27,456 bases of DNA from assembly GCA_043812795.1 (NCBI GenBank), contig JBDRLU010000009.1, forward strand, positions 1-27,456. The letters are read 5' to 3'. The notes beneath the pieces are model-generated. The model was not told the origin of the DNA. It ran no database searches and saw only the letters and a program-made list of their open reading frames with translations. Position numbers and translations under genes: made by a program. Shown piece after piece: positions 14,975-23,340 of this stretch. This DNA comes from JBDRLU01 sp043812795. Lineage in GTDB: Bacteria > Chloroflexota > Dehalococcoidia > Dehalococcoidales > UBA2162. The stretch's first letter is position 1. Each line of letters begins with the position of its first letter.

Positions 14975-15157
14975 AGTCAATCTATCCTTTTCTATTCAGC
15001 CACCGCTAGTTAAAATATCGTTCATGGTGAGCCTGTCGAAGGGTGAACGGGTAATGATATATCATCGTAGCTAACGGTCATTACCAACGTGCCAGCTAAT
15101 TATAGCATTTGCCAGCGTAAACACAAACCAGATAAAATGAAGTGAGATTATGTGTAA

Positions 15158-15197
15158 CCTATCCCCCTCTCCCCTTTAAAGGGGAGAGGGGGATAGG
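15158..15197. repeat. 40-base perfect palindrome
   Basis: Two 20-base arms (15158-15177 and 15178-15197), starting CCTATCCCCC and ending GGGGGATAGG, meet at a central TTTAAA with no spacer. It lies 29 bases upstream of the ABC exporter start. The arms belong to the CCCCTCTCC repeat family found elsewhere in the window. It could extrude as a cruciform or act as a strong RNA hairpin. Confidence 0.9.
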
Positions 15198-15226
15198 GTG
15201 AAGGGTTGACAAATAAGTAGTTTGAT

Positions 15227-16981
15227 ATGAGAATCGCGGTCAGATTGGTCAGTTTCGCCCGAAGACACGGGCTATTGTTAGTGCTGGCTTTTATTTGTTT
15301 GTTCCTGAGCACGGGCTTCAGTCTGGTGGTGCCCTGGATTCTGCGCCAGGCTATCGACAACATAACCGGCCACGGCCCCTCTGGTTTCCTTATCTGGGCT
15401 TCAGTGGGCATACTGGTGGCCAGTGCCCTCGACGGCATCGCTGCCTATGGCAATAACTACTATAGTGAGTCCGCTTCGCAAAGGATGGTCTATGACCTCA
15501 GGAATACTCTTTACGAACGACTGCAACGCCTCAGTCTATCTTTCCATGACAAAACACAGACCGGCGAACTTATGTCACGGGCTACCGCCGACGTTGAAGT
15601 CGTACGCACGTTCGTTAGCCGGGGCCTGCTTGGCTTGGCCTACCTGGTCTTTCTGTTTTTCGGTATCACCATACTGCTGGCCCTGCTCAACTGGAGGCTG
15701 GCGCTGCTCTCCCTGGCCTTTTTACCTCCAATCGGGTGGCGGGCCATCGTTTTTGCCCGGCGTCTGCGTCCCATCTGGCGTAAAATCCAGGACTTGTATG
15801 GAGTTATCGGTACGACCCTTGAGGAAAACCTTACCGGAGTGAGGGTGGTTAAGGCTTTTTCCCGCCAGAAAGAAGAGAGTCAGAAATTGGCCATCCAGGC
15901 CAAAGAGCTCTACGACACGGAAATCGGTGCCGATAAGCAGCTGGCTCTTAGCTTCCCGATGATGGTCTTCCTCGTCAGTTTGCCGACAGCTCTTATCCTG
16001 TGGTATGGCGGACGTCAGATTATTGCCGGCAATATGACTCTTGGCGGACTGACCCAGTTCATGTTTTATTTGGGTCTGCTGGCGCTGCCCATCCGTCGTC
16101 TCGGCTATCTTAGCAACATGCTCTCCCGCTCCGTATCCGCCGGACAACGTATCTTTGAAATACTCGATGCCGAGTCCGAGGTACAGGAAAAGCCGAATGC
16201 TATCGAATTGGGACAGGTGAAAGGCGAAGTTGCCTTTGCCAATGTCAGCTTCGGTTATAACGCCTCGGTCCCGATATTGAAGAACGTTAGCTTTCACGTT
16301 TCTCCCGGGCAGCTGGTGGCCCTCATCGGTGGTTCCGGTAGCGGCAAGAGCACCATCGCTAACCTCGTTCCCCGGTTCTATGACGTTTCCGGCGGTAGTA
16401 TCACCATCGACGGCACTGATATTCGTAATGTGACCCTGACGTCGCTGCGCAAGAATATCGGCATCGTGCACCAGGACATCTTCCTGTTTTCGGCGACTGT
16501 GCGCGATAACATTGCTTATGGAGCCGTCGATGCTACCCCCGAGCAGATAATTGCGGCGGCTAAGGTAGCTCACCTTGATGATTTTATCCAGGGCCTGCCT
16601 GATGGTTACGATACCTGGGTGGGAGAACGCGGCGTGACTCTTTCCGGCGGCGAAAAGCAGCGGTTAGCCATCGCCCGCACCATCTTGACCGACCCGCGAG
16701 TCCTTATTTTCGATGATTCTACCTCCAGTATTGACGCTGAAACGGAGCGTTTTATCCGTGTGGCACTGGACAAGCTTATCAAAGGACGGACAACTTTCAT
16801 CATTACTCATCGTCTGCCTATCATCCAGAATGCCGACCTTATTCTGGTGCTTAGAGATGGCGAGCTGGTGGGGCAAGGGCGCCATCGCGAACTTATTGCC
16901 AGCAACCCGCTTTATGCCCAGATATATCAGGCACAGACCACGGCGAGCGAGAATGCCATCAGGCCGATAGGGAGGGAATAA
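15227..16981 (+). CDS. ABC exporter half-transporter, degenerate-site subunit
   Basis: A 584-residue MsbA/MdlB-type half-transporter: an N-terminal membrane domain with six helices (about residues 15-310) and an ATPase domain (about 340-575). Walker A is GGSGSGKST, the signature is LSGGEKQRLA, and the H-loop is THRLP. Walker B is VLIFDDSTSS, with Asp where the catalytic Glu normally stands, so its own ATP site is probably slow or inactive. The partner gene begins 2 bases after its stop, as in heterodimeric exporters such as TM287/288 or BmrCD. No good Shine-Dalgarno is seen at ATG 15227, so the true start may differ slightly. The substrate (drug, lipid or peptide) cannot be told. Confidence 0.9.
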   Translation: MRIAVRLVSFARRHGLLLVLAFICLFLSTGFSLVVPWILRQAIDNITGHGPSGFLIWASVGILVASALDGIAAYGNNYYSESASQRMVYDLRNTLYERLQRLSLSFHDKTQTGELMSRATADVEVVRTFVSRGLLGLAYLVFLFFGITILLALLNWRLALLSLAFLPPIGWRAIVFARRLRPIWRKIQDLYGVIGTTLEENLTGVRVVKAFSRQKEESQKLAIQAKELYDTEIGADKQLALSFPMMVFLVSLPTALILWYGGRQIIAGNMTLGGLTQFMFYLGLLALPIRRLGYLSNMLSRSVSAGQRIFEILDAESEVQEKPNAIELGQVKGEVAFANVSFGYNASVPILKNVSFHVSPGQLVALIGGSGSGKSTIANLVPRFYDVSGGSITIDGTDIRNVTLTSLRKNIGIVHQDIFLFSATVRDNIAYGAVDATPEQIIAAAKVAHLDDFIQGLPDGYDTWVGERGVTLSGGEKQRLAIARTILTDPRVLIFDDSTSSIDAETERFIRVALDKLIKGRTTFIITHRLPIIQNADLILVLRDGELVGQGRHRELIASNPLYAQIYQAQTTASENAIRPIGRE

Positions 16982-16983
16982 AG

Positions 16984-18795
16984 ATGTACCCGGTGGGAGG
17001 GCAACTCCAGAGTGTATTCGATATCGATGATGAAGATACGACGCTGGGTAAAATCTATGACTGGCGGGTAATCCGGCGCCTGCCCAGGTATCTGGCTATG
17101 GTCCGTTCATGGATGGCCCTGGGCGCGACCGGCATGGTTATCCGGACGCTGGCTTCGCTGGCCGTGCCTTACCTCATTACTATTGCTACTGATAGTTTTA
17201 TCCAGACCCGTAATCTCAGTGGACTCAATGTTATTGTGCTTATCCTGATTGGCACCATGATGGTAACCTGGGGCGGTCAATACCTGGAAACTCGTTATCT
17301 TTACTTTGCCGGTGATGCCGTGCTGGTGAAGCTACGTACGGAGATGTTCGACCATCTGCAGGAACTTTCACTGAGCTTTTACGACCGTAACAAAGTGGGC
17401 CGGATCATGTCCCGCGTGCAGAATGACGTGCAGCAGCTACAGGAACTCATTACCGGCGGTTTTCTTAACCTTGCCATCAGCACCCTGACCCTGGTCACTA
17501 TCGCTACCGTCCTGATACGCTGGGATGCTCGCCTGGCCCTGCTGACGTTTACCGTAGTGCCAATATTGGGCATCGTTTTATTCATCTGGCAGAAATCGGC
17601 TTACCGCGCTTTCGTCCGGGTGCGGAAGGCCATTGCTGCGGTCAATGCCCAGTTGCAGGAAAATATTTCCGGAGTGCGGGTGGTCCAGAGTCTGTCCCGG
17701 GAACGGCTCAATTTCAGCCAGTTCGACGATGTTAACAAGGCACACTTGAGAGCTAATATCGAGGCGACCAAGCTGGCTTCGCTAATGATGCCGGTGGGCG
17801 ACATCGTCTCGGCACTGGCTATCGGCCTGGTCGTTGTCCTGGGAGGCTACCAGGTCCTGGCCGGACAGATAAGCATCGGCGTGCTGCTGGGCTTCCTGCT
17901 CTATATTCAGCGTTTCTTCTCGCCGGTGCAGGAGCTGATTCTGGAATATACCGAACTACAGCGAGCGATGGTATCCGGCACCCGTATCTTCGAATTGCTC
18001 GATATTCAACCTCAAATTAAAGACAGTCCCGGCGCGATTGAAATCCCGTCGGTAAAAGGTAAAGTACAGCTCGACCACGTTAGCTTTAGCTACCAGCCCG
18101 GCGTCGAAGTATTACACGATATCAGCCTGGTTATCAATCCTGGCGAAATGGTCGCTGTCGTCGGACGTACCGGAGCCGGCAAGAGCAGCTTGATGAGCCT
18201 GATTGCCCGCTTTTACGAGGTCAGCCAGGGTAAGATAGCTATTGATGGCTATGATGTGCGGTCAGTTACCCAGCAGTCATTGAGGCGGCAACTGGGCATT
18301 GTCCTGCAAGACCCGTTCCTTTTCTCGGGTACCATCGAGGAAAATATCCGCTACGGCAAAGTGGAAGCTGCCCACGAGGCTGTGGTCAGCGCGGCGACGA
18401 TGGCCGGCGCCCATGAATTCATCAGCCGCCTCGAGCACGGCTACAATACTCCAGTGGGAGAGAGAGGCGGCAATCTCAGCGCCGGGCAGCGCCAGCTTAT
18501 CTGCCTGGCGCGGGCTATCATTGCTGACCCACCCATTCTGATTTTGGATGAGGCTACTTCCAGCGTTGACACCAACACCGAACGTCTCATGCAGGAATCG
18601 CTGCGTGACCTTGTCCGCGGTCGCACCTGTCTCACTATTGCTCATCGGCTTTCGACGGTGAGTAATGCCGACCGCATTATTGTCCTCGAGCAGGGTAAGA
18701 TTGCTGAAACGGGCTCCCACCGGGAACTGTTAGACAAGCACGGCCTCTACTACCAGATGTTAACGGCACAGGGAGCTTTAGAGTTATCTCCGTAG
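16984..18795 (+). CDS. ABC exporter half-transporter, consensus-site subunit
   Basis: A 603-residue partner of the preceding gene, with about 25 extra N-terminal residues, a six-helix membrane domain (about 45-335) and a C-terminal ATPase. Walker A is GRTGAGKSS, Walker B is ILILDEATSS with the catalytic Glu intact, the H-loop is AHRLS, and the signature is LSAGQRQLICLARA, one change from LSGGQ. The altered signature would face the Asp-containing Walker B site of the partner, giving one degenerate and one active ATP site in the heterodimer. GGAGGG immediately upstream overlaps the end of the first gene. Exporter role is firm; the substrate is unknown. Confidence 0.92.
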   Translation: MYPVGGQLQSVFDIDDEDTTLGKIYDWRVIRRLPRYLAMVRSWMALGATGMVIRTLASLAVPYLITIATDSFIQTRNLSGLNVIVLILIGTMMVTWGGQYLETRYLYFAGDAVLVKLRTEMFDHLQELSLSFYDRNKVGRIMSRVQNDVQQLQELITGGFLNLAISTLTLVTIATVLIRWDARLALLTFTVVPILGIVLFIWQKSAYRAFVRVRKAIAAVNAQLQENISGVRVVQSLSRERLNFSQFDDVNKAHLRANIEATKLASLMMPVGDIVSALAIGLVVVLGGYQVLAGQISIGVLLGFLLYIQRFFSPVQELILEYTELQRAMVSGTRIFELLDIQPQIKDSPGAIEIPSVKGKVQLDHVSFSYQPGVEVLHDISLVINPGEMVAVVGRTGAGKSSLMSLIARFYEVSQGKIAIDGYDVRSVTQQSLRRQLGIVLQDPFLFSGTIEENIRYGKVEAAHEAVVSAATMAGAHEFISRLEHGYNTPVGERGGNLSAGQRQLICLARAIIADPPILILDEATSSVDTNTERLMQESLRDLVRGRTCLTIAHRLSTVSNADRIIVLEQGKIAETGSHRELLDKHGLYYQMLTAQGALELSP

Positions 18796-18878
18796 AGTAA
18801 CCTTGGGATAATCCACTGACCAGCCGTTCCCCGACTCAATGATATTTGACGATTATGGCTATTAATATTGTTTGCTGA

Positions 18879-19027
18879 CCTCACCCCCTGTGTCCCCTTC
18901 AGGGTGAACTTCAGGATGAACCCCTCTCCTCGTCCAGGCGGAGGAGTAGAAAATAGGAAGAGGGAGCGAAGCCCCTCTTAAAAGACTTTCCCCTCCCCTT
19001 CGCAAGGAAAAGGTAGGGGATGGGTTC
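18879..19027. repeat. Composite palindromic repeat region in a 311-base gap
   Basis: The gap 18796-19106 has no gene. It holds a copy of the window's repeat family: CCTCACCCCCTG at the left, a CTCCTC/GAGGAG hairpin around 18927-18946, AAGAGGG (18958-18964) pairing with CCCTCTT (18973-18979), and a CCCCTCCCCTT...AGGGG element to about 19020. One of these could end transcription of the ABC operon, but no clean T-tract follows on the + strand. Confidence 0.55.
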
Positions 19028-19050
19028 CTAGATAATCATAATTTTAGGCT

Positions 19051-19078
19051 TTGAGCCTAGCTCGTCATATTGTATAAT
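19051..19078 (+). promoter_or_regulatory. Candidate promoter with overlapping inverted repeat
   Basis: TTGAGC (19051-19056), a 16-base spacer and a perfect TATAAT (19073-19078) lie 28 bases before the start of the next gene, with GGAGG close to its ATG. A TAGGCT-TTG-AGCCTA inverted repeat (19045-19059) covers the -35 box and would be a natural operator position. Confidence 0.55.
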
Positions 19079-19106
19079 TAAATGTCGAGATATTAACGGA
19101 GGACTT

Positions 19107-19697
19107 ATGAGTGATATTAAGAGTGCTCTCGAAATCGCATTGGAAAAAACGCAGAATCTGGGCGAGCCGACGGAAGAGGAGCGCCTGAAGTGGAAATACG
19201 GGCCGCGGGGCGAGCAACTGGCGGCGAAATATTTAAAAGAAGACGTGAATCTGGTCGCTGAACTCAGTCATTATGATGATGTTGCTAAGGGGTACATTAC
19301 GGGGAAAGCTGCTGAAATACTGATTAGAAGCATTGATTTACCGAAAAACGACTACATCAAGAAGAACAACAGACGAGCTATGGACGGCGTGAAGGTCTTG
19401 AAGACCGATAAGGCGAGTGTCGAGAACGTCTATAGTAAAATGCGGCAGCTCTTTAATCATTATCTGGATCAAGGTGAGCAGCAAAGAAAAGCAGCTTACC
19501 AGGAACTTAAGAGAGAATTCGAAGCCAAGGTGCAGCAGGCCTTACAGCAGCAGATGAACCCGTTGATGGGAACGAAGATAGATGTCGAAAGGGAACCGCA
19601 GTTCCAGCAGGAATGGCGCCGCGTTCTCGGTCAGATGGACGCGCAGTACCAGGCACTGCTTAACGAGCATAGGAACAAGCTGTTAAGCCTGCGTTAA
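19107..19697 (+). CDS. Conserved-looking helical protein of unknown function, first gene of ThyA-like operon
   Basis: I do not recognise this 196-residue protein. It is charged and mostly helical by composition, with a probable coiled-coil from about residues 110 to 195 (QQRKAAYQELKREFEAKVQQ and AQYQALLNEHRNKL). There is no signal peptide, membrane segment or Cys. GGAGG precedes ATG 19107, and a good promoter lies upstream. The next gene starts 27 bases after its stop, and the thymidylate-synthase-like gene follows that, so all three likely form one transcript. A scaffold or structural role is possible, but nothing in the sequence proves it. Confidence 0.7.
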   Translation: MSDIKSALEIALEKTQNLGEPTEEERLKWKYGPRGEQLAAKYLKEDVNLVAELSHYDDVAKGYITGKAAEILIRSIDLPKNDYIKKNNRRAMDGVKVLKTDKASVENVYSKMRQLFNHYLDQGEQQRKAAYQELKREFEAKVQQALQQQMNPLMGTKIDVEREPQFQQEWRRVLGQMDAQYQALLNEHRNKLLSLR

Positions 19698-19723
19698 GAT
19701 AGAAAGTTAAACGGGAAACGATT

Positions 19724-20422
19724 ATGGAAGCTGACGAAAGAATCAGAGAAGCCATCAAGCGTACGCAAATTGTCAGACTGCCTAAACAGAGTCTGTACAC
19801 TTTCGGCATTACCACGATTAATTATTATCTGGTCACGGAACCCGTTTATACCGAAGTGGGGAAAGACGTTGACGAGACGGTGGTGAGAGAAGGCAAGGTA
19901 ATTGCCGAACGACCGCGGATTGTCACTCCCTATTATCTGACTCAACTCGAAGGGTTTAGCTCGGAGGCGAGGCGGTATTTCGAGTCCTTGAGGCAAGAGC
20001 AGGGTTCCGTCCCCGGCCTATTTTATACTTACAAGAATGAGCCTAAGGAGCTTAATATCGTGGCCGACTGCTGGTTAGCCGTGGTTGACCGTCTGAATAC
20101 TGAGATTGATAAACACGGCGACCGCCTGGCGGCGATTATTAAGGGCGAAGATGAATTATGGGATGTCTCGCTACTCAAATTTATTTATGAAATGACCCGG
20201 CACTCGCTTAAAGACAATATTACCCAACTGGGTAGCCGTGGCCTTTTGGATATGGATGCCTCGGGTGTCCCGTCGGATGCCAGGCTCAGGATTGAAGACC
20301 TTTTTGCCAGGGTGGAACGGGGCGAACTTGCCCCGGGTGAATTAAAAGAAGAACTCGACCGCTGGGGCCTCTTTGCTGAATACGAGGACAGGTTCCTTAA
20401 CATATTCAAGAGAAGGGGCTAA
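19724..20422 (+). CDS. Uncharacterised soluble protein, second gene of ThyA-like operon
   Basis: A 232-residue protein I cannot assign to a family. It begins with a basic helix (ERIREAIKRTQIVRLPKQ), then a strand-rich part (TFGITTINYYLVTEPVY; RPRIVTPYYLTQLEGF), then helices, ending in an acidic helical segment (RVERGELAPGELKEELDRWG). There is one Cys and no membrane segment. The phrase TTINYYLVTEP...RPRIVTPYYL looks like a folded enzyme-like or binding domain. It lies between the helical protein and the ThyA-like gene with short spacing, so a shared role is likely. Confidence 0.7.
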   Translation: MEADERIREAIKRTQIVRLPKQSLYTFGITTINYYLVTEPVYTEVGKDVDETVVREGKVIAERPRIVTPYYLTQLEGFSSEARRYFESLRQEQGSVPGLFYTYKNEPKELNIVADCWLAVVDRLNTEIDKHGDRLAAIIKGEDELWDVSLLKFIYEMTRHSLKDNITQLGSRGLLDMDASGVPSDARLRIEDLFARVERGELAPGELKEELDRWGLFAEYEDRFLNIFKRRG

Positions 20423-20460
20423 GCAAAAGTTGAACGTGGCTATTTCGGGGAGTAATTAGT

Positions 20461-21105
20461 GTGAAAATTTCGGTAATTGAAAGTAGAGACCTTTCGGAAG
20501 CCTGGTTTCTCTGTTTACGGGAGACCATGACCAATGGCCGTGAATATAAGATAGACCGGGGCAGTTATGCCGGCCAGCGTCGTAAGGAGCTCGACTTGGC
20601 TGTAATCCACATCGAACATCCGGAGAACAGGCCGTTGTTGCCGGATGTGCCGCCGGGTGTTCCGCCGCCGACTTCGATGGAATATATCGAAAATTATCTC
20701 CCCTATCTGATGACGGCACACAAAGCCGAGGGTGAACAGTACACTTACGGCCAGTACCTGGAGAAACAGATTGCTGAAGTTATCAGGATGTACAAGGAGG
20801 ACGGCCATAATACTAACCAGGCTTTCATGGCTGTCGGTGACAGCCAGTCGATTTATCTTACCGACCCTCCCTGCCTGAGGATGATTGACACCAGGATAAA
20901 GGACGGTAAGCTTAACTTTGTCGTCTATTTCCGGTCGTGGGACTTGTGGGCCGGTTTTCCGTCTAATCTGGCGGCCATTCAACTCTTGAAAGAATATATG
21001 TCCAGTGAAATTGGCGTTGGTGACGGCGAGATTATGGCCATGAGTAAGGGCATGCACCTTTATGAATACTCGTGGGACCTCGCCCGCCTGGTATTAAGGA
21101 AATAG
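20461..21105 (+). CDS. Thymidylate synthase homologue, archaeal (methanogen) type
   Basis: A 214-residue member of the ThyA superfamily, shorter than E. coli ThyA (264 residues) and like the archaeal form. The catalytic Cys is in TDPPCLRMID (about residue 140). The dUMP-binding Arg-Ser-x-Asp is in YFRSWDLWAGFPSNLAA, which also carries the Asn that reads the uracil ring, and the His-x-Tyr is in KGMHLYEY near the C-terminus. At the place where bacterial ThyA has two Arg that hold the phosphate of the neighbouring subunit's dUMP, I read Asn-Gln (TNQAFMAVG) by eye alignment, so phosphate binding may differ. GTG 20461 has GGGGAG 8 bases before it. It may be the cell's thymidylate synthase or a related pyrimidine methylase/hydroxymethylase. 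Confidence 0.8.
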   Translation: MKISVIESRDLSEAWFLCLRETMTNGREYKIDRGSYAGQRRKELDLAVIHIEHPENRPLLPDVPPGVPPPTSMEYIENYLPYLMTAHKAEGEQYTYGQYLEKQIAEVIRMYKEDGHNTNQAFMAVGDSQSIYLTDPPCLRMIDTRIKDGKLNFVVYFRSWDLWAGFPSNLAAIQLLKEYMSSEIGVGDGEIMAMSKGMHLYEYSWDLARLVLRK

Positions 21106-21134
21106 CCGAATAAAGGGGTAAGTTAGCCAGGAAC

Positions 21135-21956
21135 CTAACTCTTTATTTTAACGTCGAGATAGACGTCCCCTGGCTTTTTGTCAATACTCACGTTCTTGAG
21201 TCGAATTTTAGTTCCGGTCTTGACCCCGGCCGGTACTTTCACCCGGAACTTCCTGGTCTTACCGTTATCCTTGAATTTAATGTCTTTCTCCGCTCCGCGG
21301 GCGGCTTCGGCTGGCGAAAGTTCGAGCTTAATCTGGTGGTTATGATTATTTTGCGGCGGTGCCTCAAGACTCAGACCGAAAAGGTGATGTAAGGCAAACA
21401 TGCCGACCTTGATGGTTGCCTTGTTGAGCATCCTGGCTATCCAGCTCGGTCGATAAGCGGGCATACCGGTCAATTCGCCGGTTGACTGGCTGGTCGGGAT
21501 GGGAGTTTCGCTGCCGCCGAACCGGTAGACGCGGTGGTTAACACCGCCCGGGCCGGTGAAAAACTGGAAGACCACGCCGGTGCTTTCGAAGAATACGTGG
21601 TGGAGAAAGTCCTGGTCGAACCGGAGGCCGGCCTGCTGGAACATCTGGTTAAGCTCGTCAACCATCACCCGGTTGGCAAAAATATCCCGGAAAATGTCCT
21701 GTTGCGAATACTGGAAGTTACCGTAGGGAATATTGGTGCCCAGTCCCTTCCGGGCAAAATCGTACTGCTGCCGCTTGGCCTCGTCTCCGAGCACACCGAA
21801 GGCTTCATTGATTTCTTTGAATTTTTCCTCGGCTTGTGTCTTATCACCGGGGCAAGTGTCGGGATGATATTCGAAGGCCAGCTTGCGAAAGGCCCCTTTA
21901 ATATCCTCCTGGCTGGCATTTTCCGGCAGACCGAGAATTTGATAATAGTCTTTCAT
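21135..21956 (-). CDS. DnaJ-class co-chaperone without zinc finger (CbpA-like)
   Basis: A 273-residue J-domain protein. Residues 1-70 are a full J domain (YYQILGLPENASQEDIKGAF, with the HPD motif in EYHPDTCPGD), which would stimulate a DnaK. There is no CxxCxGxG zinc-finger region. The middle (about 90-215) is atypical and hydrophobic in places (FHHVFFESTGVVFQFF-like), and the C-terminus (about 220-273) resembles the second half of the DnaJ substrate-binding domain (RKFRVKVPAGVKTGTKIRLK, GDVYLDVKI). The gene is convergent with the ThyA-like operon, 29 bases apart, and divergent from the lipoprotein gene. No Shine-Dalgarno is obvious at the start. Confidence 0.85.
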   Translation of the reverse strand: MKDYYQILGLPENASQEDIKGAFRKLAFEYHPDTCPGDKTQAEEKFKEINEAFGVLGDEAKRQQYDFARKGLGTNIPYGNFQYSQQDIFRDIFANRVMVDELNQMFQQAGLRFDQDFLHHVFFESTGVVFQFFTGPGGVNHRVYRFGGSETPIPTSQSTGELTGMPAYRPSWIARMLNKATIKVGMFALHHLFGLSLEAPPQNNHNHQIKLELSPAEAARGAEKDIKFKDNGKTRKFRVKVPAGVKTGTKIRLKNVSIDKKPGDVYLDVKIKS

Positions 21957-22078
21957 GATGAGTCAAACTAGAATAGTAGTCTAGCCGATTTCCCCTCCGA
22001 AGTGAGATAATGTTTAGATATCGCTCTTGATATAAATATGATACCGTAATAGAGATACGGCTGCAAACATTTGGGCGA

Positions 22079-23299
22079 ATGAGGAGAATGAAACTGAAAC
22101 GAATTATCGTGGTTGGTCTCACACTACTTTTGCTCAGTAGCGCCTGTACTCAGCGCGACAGCTTCGATGCCCGTCTCCGGTCTATCGTCAAACCTTATCT
22201 TTTCAGCATCACGGGATGGGAAATAAACACCCTATCCGGGGCAGTCAGACAGACCTTTACGAGACCCGTGAAGGTTGATGATGAAGTCGGGACAGTCCGA
22301 CAGTATTTTGCTAATGTTGCCGAAATAAGAAGCCTGGAGAGCGAATTAGAGGTCAGCGGGGCTGAAGACCGGGGCAAGCGGACGGCTCTTGAAGCCGAAC
22401 TTAATCGCTTGCGGGAAAGCCAGCAGGAGTTAGCTGGCCCCGTGGAAAGAATTCTCCGGAAACAGTTAACCGGGGTATTGACCGAGGAGGCTATCTTCAG
22501 CCCGGTGAGAAATATCAAAATTCATTTTCCACCGGTGAGTTTCAAATTGGAGAAACCACCCAATGCGCTGGTAGTATCACTCCGAGACAGGATCGATTCC
22601 ATAAGAGAAATTACGCTCCAGCCGGACCTTGCCCTGAGTAAAGTGGAGGATATCGAAGCCGGTGTCGATAACCTGGACGTTTCCTCTTTGGTCGTTGGGC
22701 TGGGTGGTCTGGCGGCGACCTATCCCGCTCTGGTTGATAATGACGAGGACTTACGCCCGACACTCGAAGCTATCGCCCACGAATGGACCCACCAGTATTT
22801 AACCTTTAAACCCCTGGGATTCCTCTATCTTTTAGACGTGACCGGTATTTCGCGAAATTATGAAGTGGCGACCATCGACGAGACCGTGGCCAGTATGGTC
22901 GGGAGCGAACTGGGCACCCTGGTCTATGAAAAATACTATGCTCAATACGATAAAGGTGATTCCGGTAACCAGACAGTGGAGACGGGTTTTGATTTCGACC
23001 GCGAGATGAGGGAAATAAGAAGAGCCGTTGATGCTTACCTCGCTAAAGGGGAAATAGACCAGGCGGAGCAGTTTATGGAAAGCCGGCGGCAATACCTCGT
23101 CGCGCAGGGTTACTATATCAGAAAATTGAACCAGGCTTACTTTGCCTTTTACGGTACTTATGCCGATAGTCCGACCTCGATTAGCCCGATTGGGCTAGCA
23201 TTGAAGCAACTGCGCGGTGAAAGGCCGTCACTGAAGGACTTTCTCAACACCGCCGCCGGAATGACCAGCCAGAAAAAGCTGGAAGATACCGTTAAGTAA
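22079..23299 (+). CDS. Putative lipoprotein with HExxH metalloprotease-like motif
   Basis: A 406-residue exported protein. A short basic N-terminus, a hydrophobic stretch and LLLSSAC (Cys about residue 23) look like a lipoprotein signal, so it is probably anchored outside the membrane. A coiled-coil-like segment with many Glu/Arg/Leu lies at about 75-130. A zinc-site motif HEWTHQYL (about 240-247) is followed some 30 residues later by DETVASMVGSELG, which could give the third ligand as in gluzincins. Starts at ATG 22079 or 22088 are both possible. No family name is known to me; protease function is inference from the motif and export. Confidence 0.7.
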   Translation: MRRMKLKRIIVVGLTLLLLSSACTQRDSFDARLRSIVKPYLFSITGWEINTLSGAVRQTFTRPVKVDDEVGTVRQYFANVAEIRSLESELEVSGAEDRGKRTALEAELNRLRESQQELAGPVERILRKQLTGVLTEEAIFSPVRNIKIHFPPVSFKLEKPPNALVVSLRDRIDSIREITLQPDLALSKVEDIEAGVDNLDVSSLVVGLGGLAATYPALVDNDEDLRPTLEAIAHEWTHQYLTFKPLGFLYLLDVTGISRNYEVATIDETVASMVGSELGTLVYEKYYAQYDKGDSGNQTVETGFDFDREMREIRRAVDAYLAKGEIDQAEQFMESRRQYLVAQGYYIRKLNQAYFAFYGTYADSPTSISPIGLALKQLRGERPSLKDFLNTAAGMTSQKKLEDTVK

Positions 23300-23340
23300 C
23301 CAGAAGCCGTATCCGGGAATATGCTTCAAGAGAAAAGTAA

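Noticed and set aside
15722..16573. A 283-codon open frame on the - strand opposite the first ABC gene
   Set aside because: Fully inside a clear ABC exporter gene, with low-complexity polar composition and no family resemblance.
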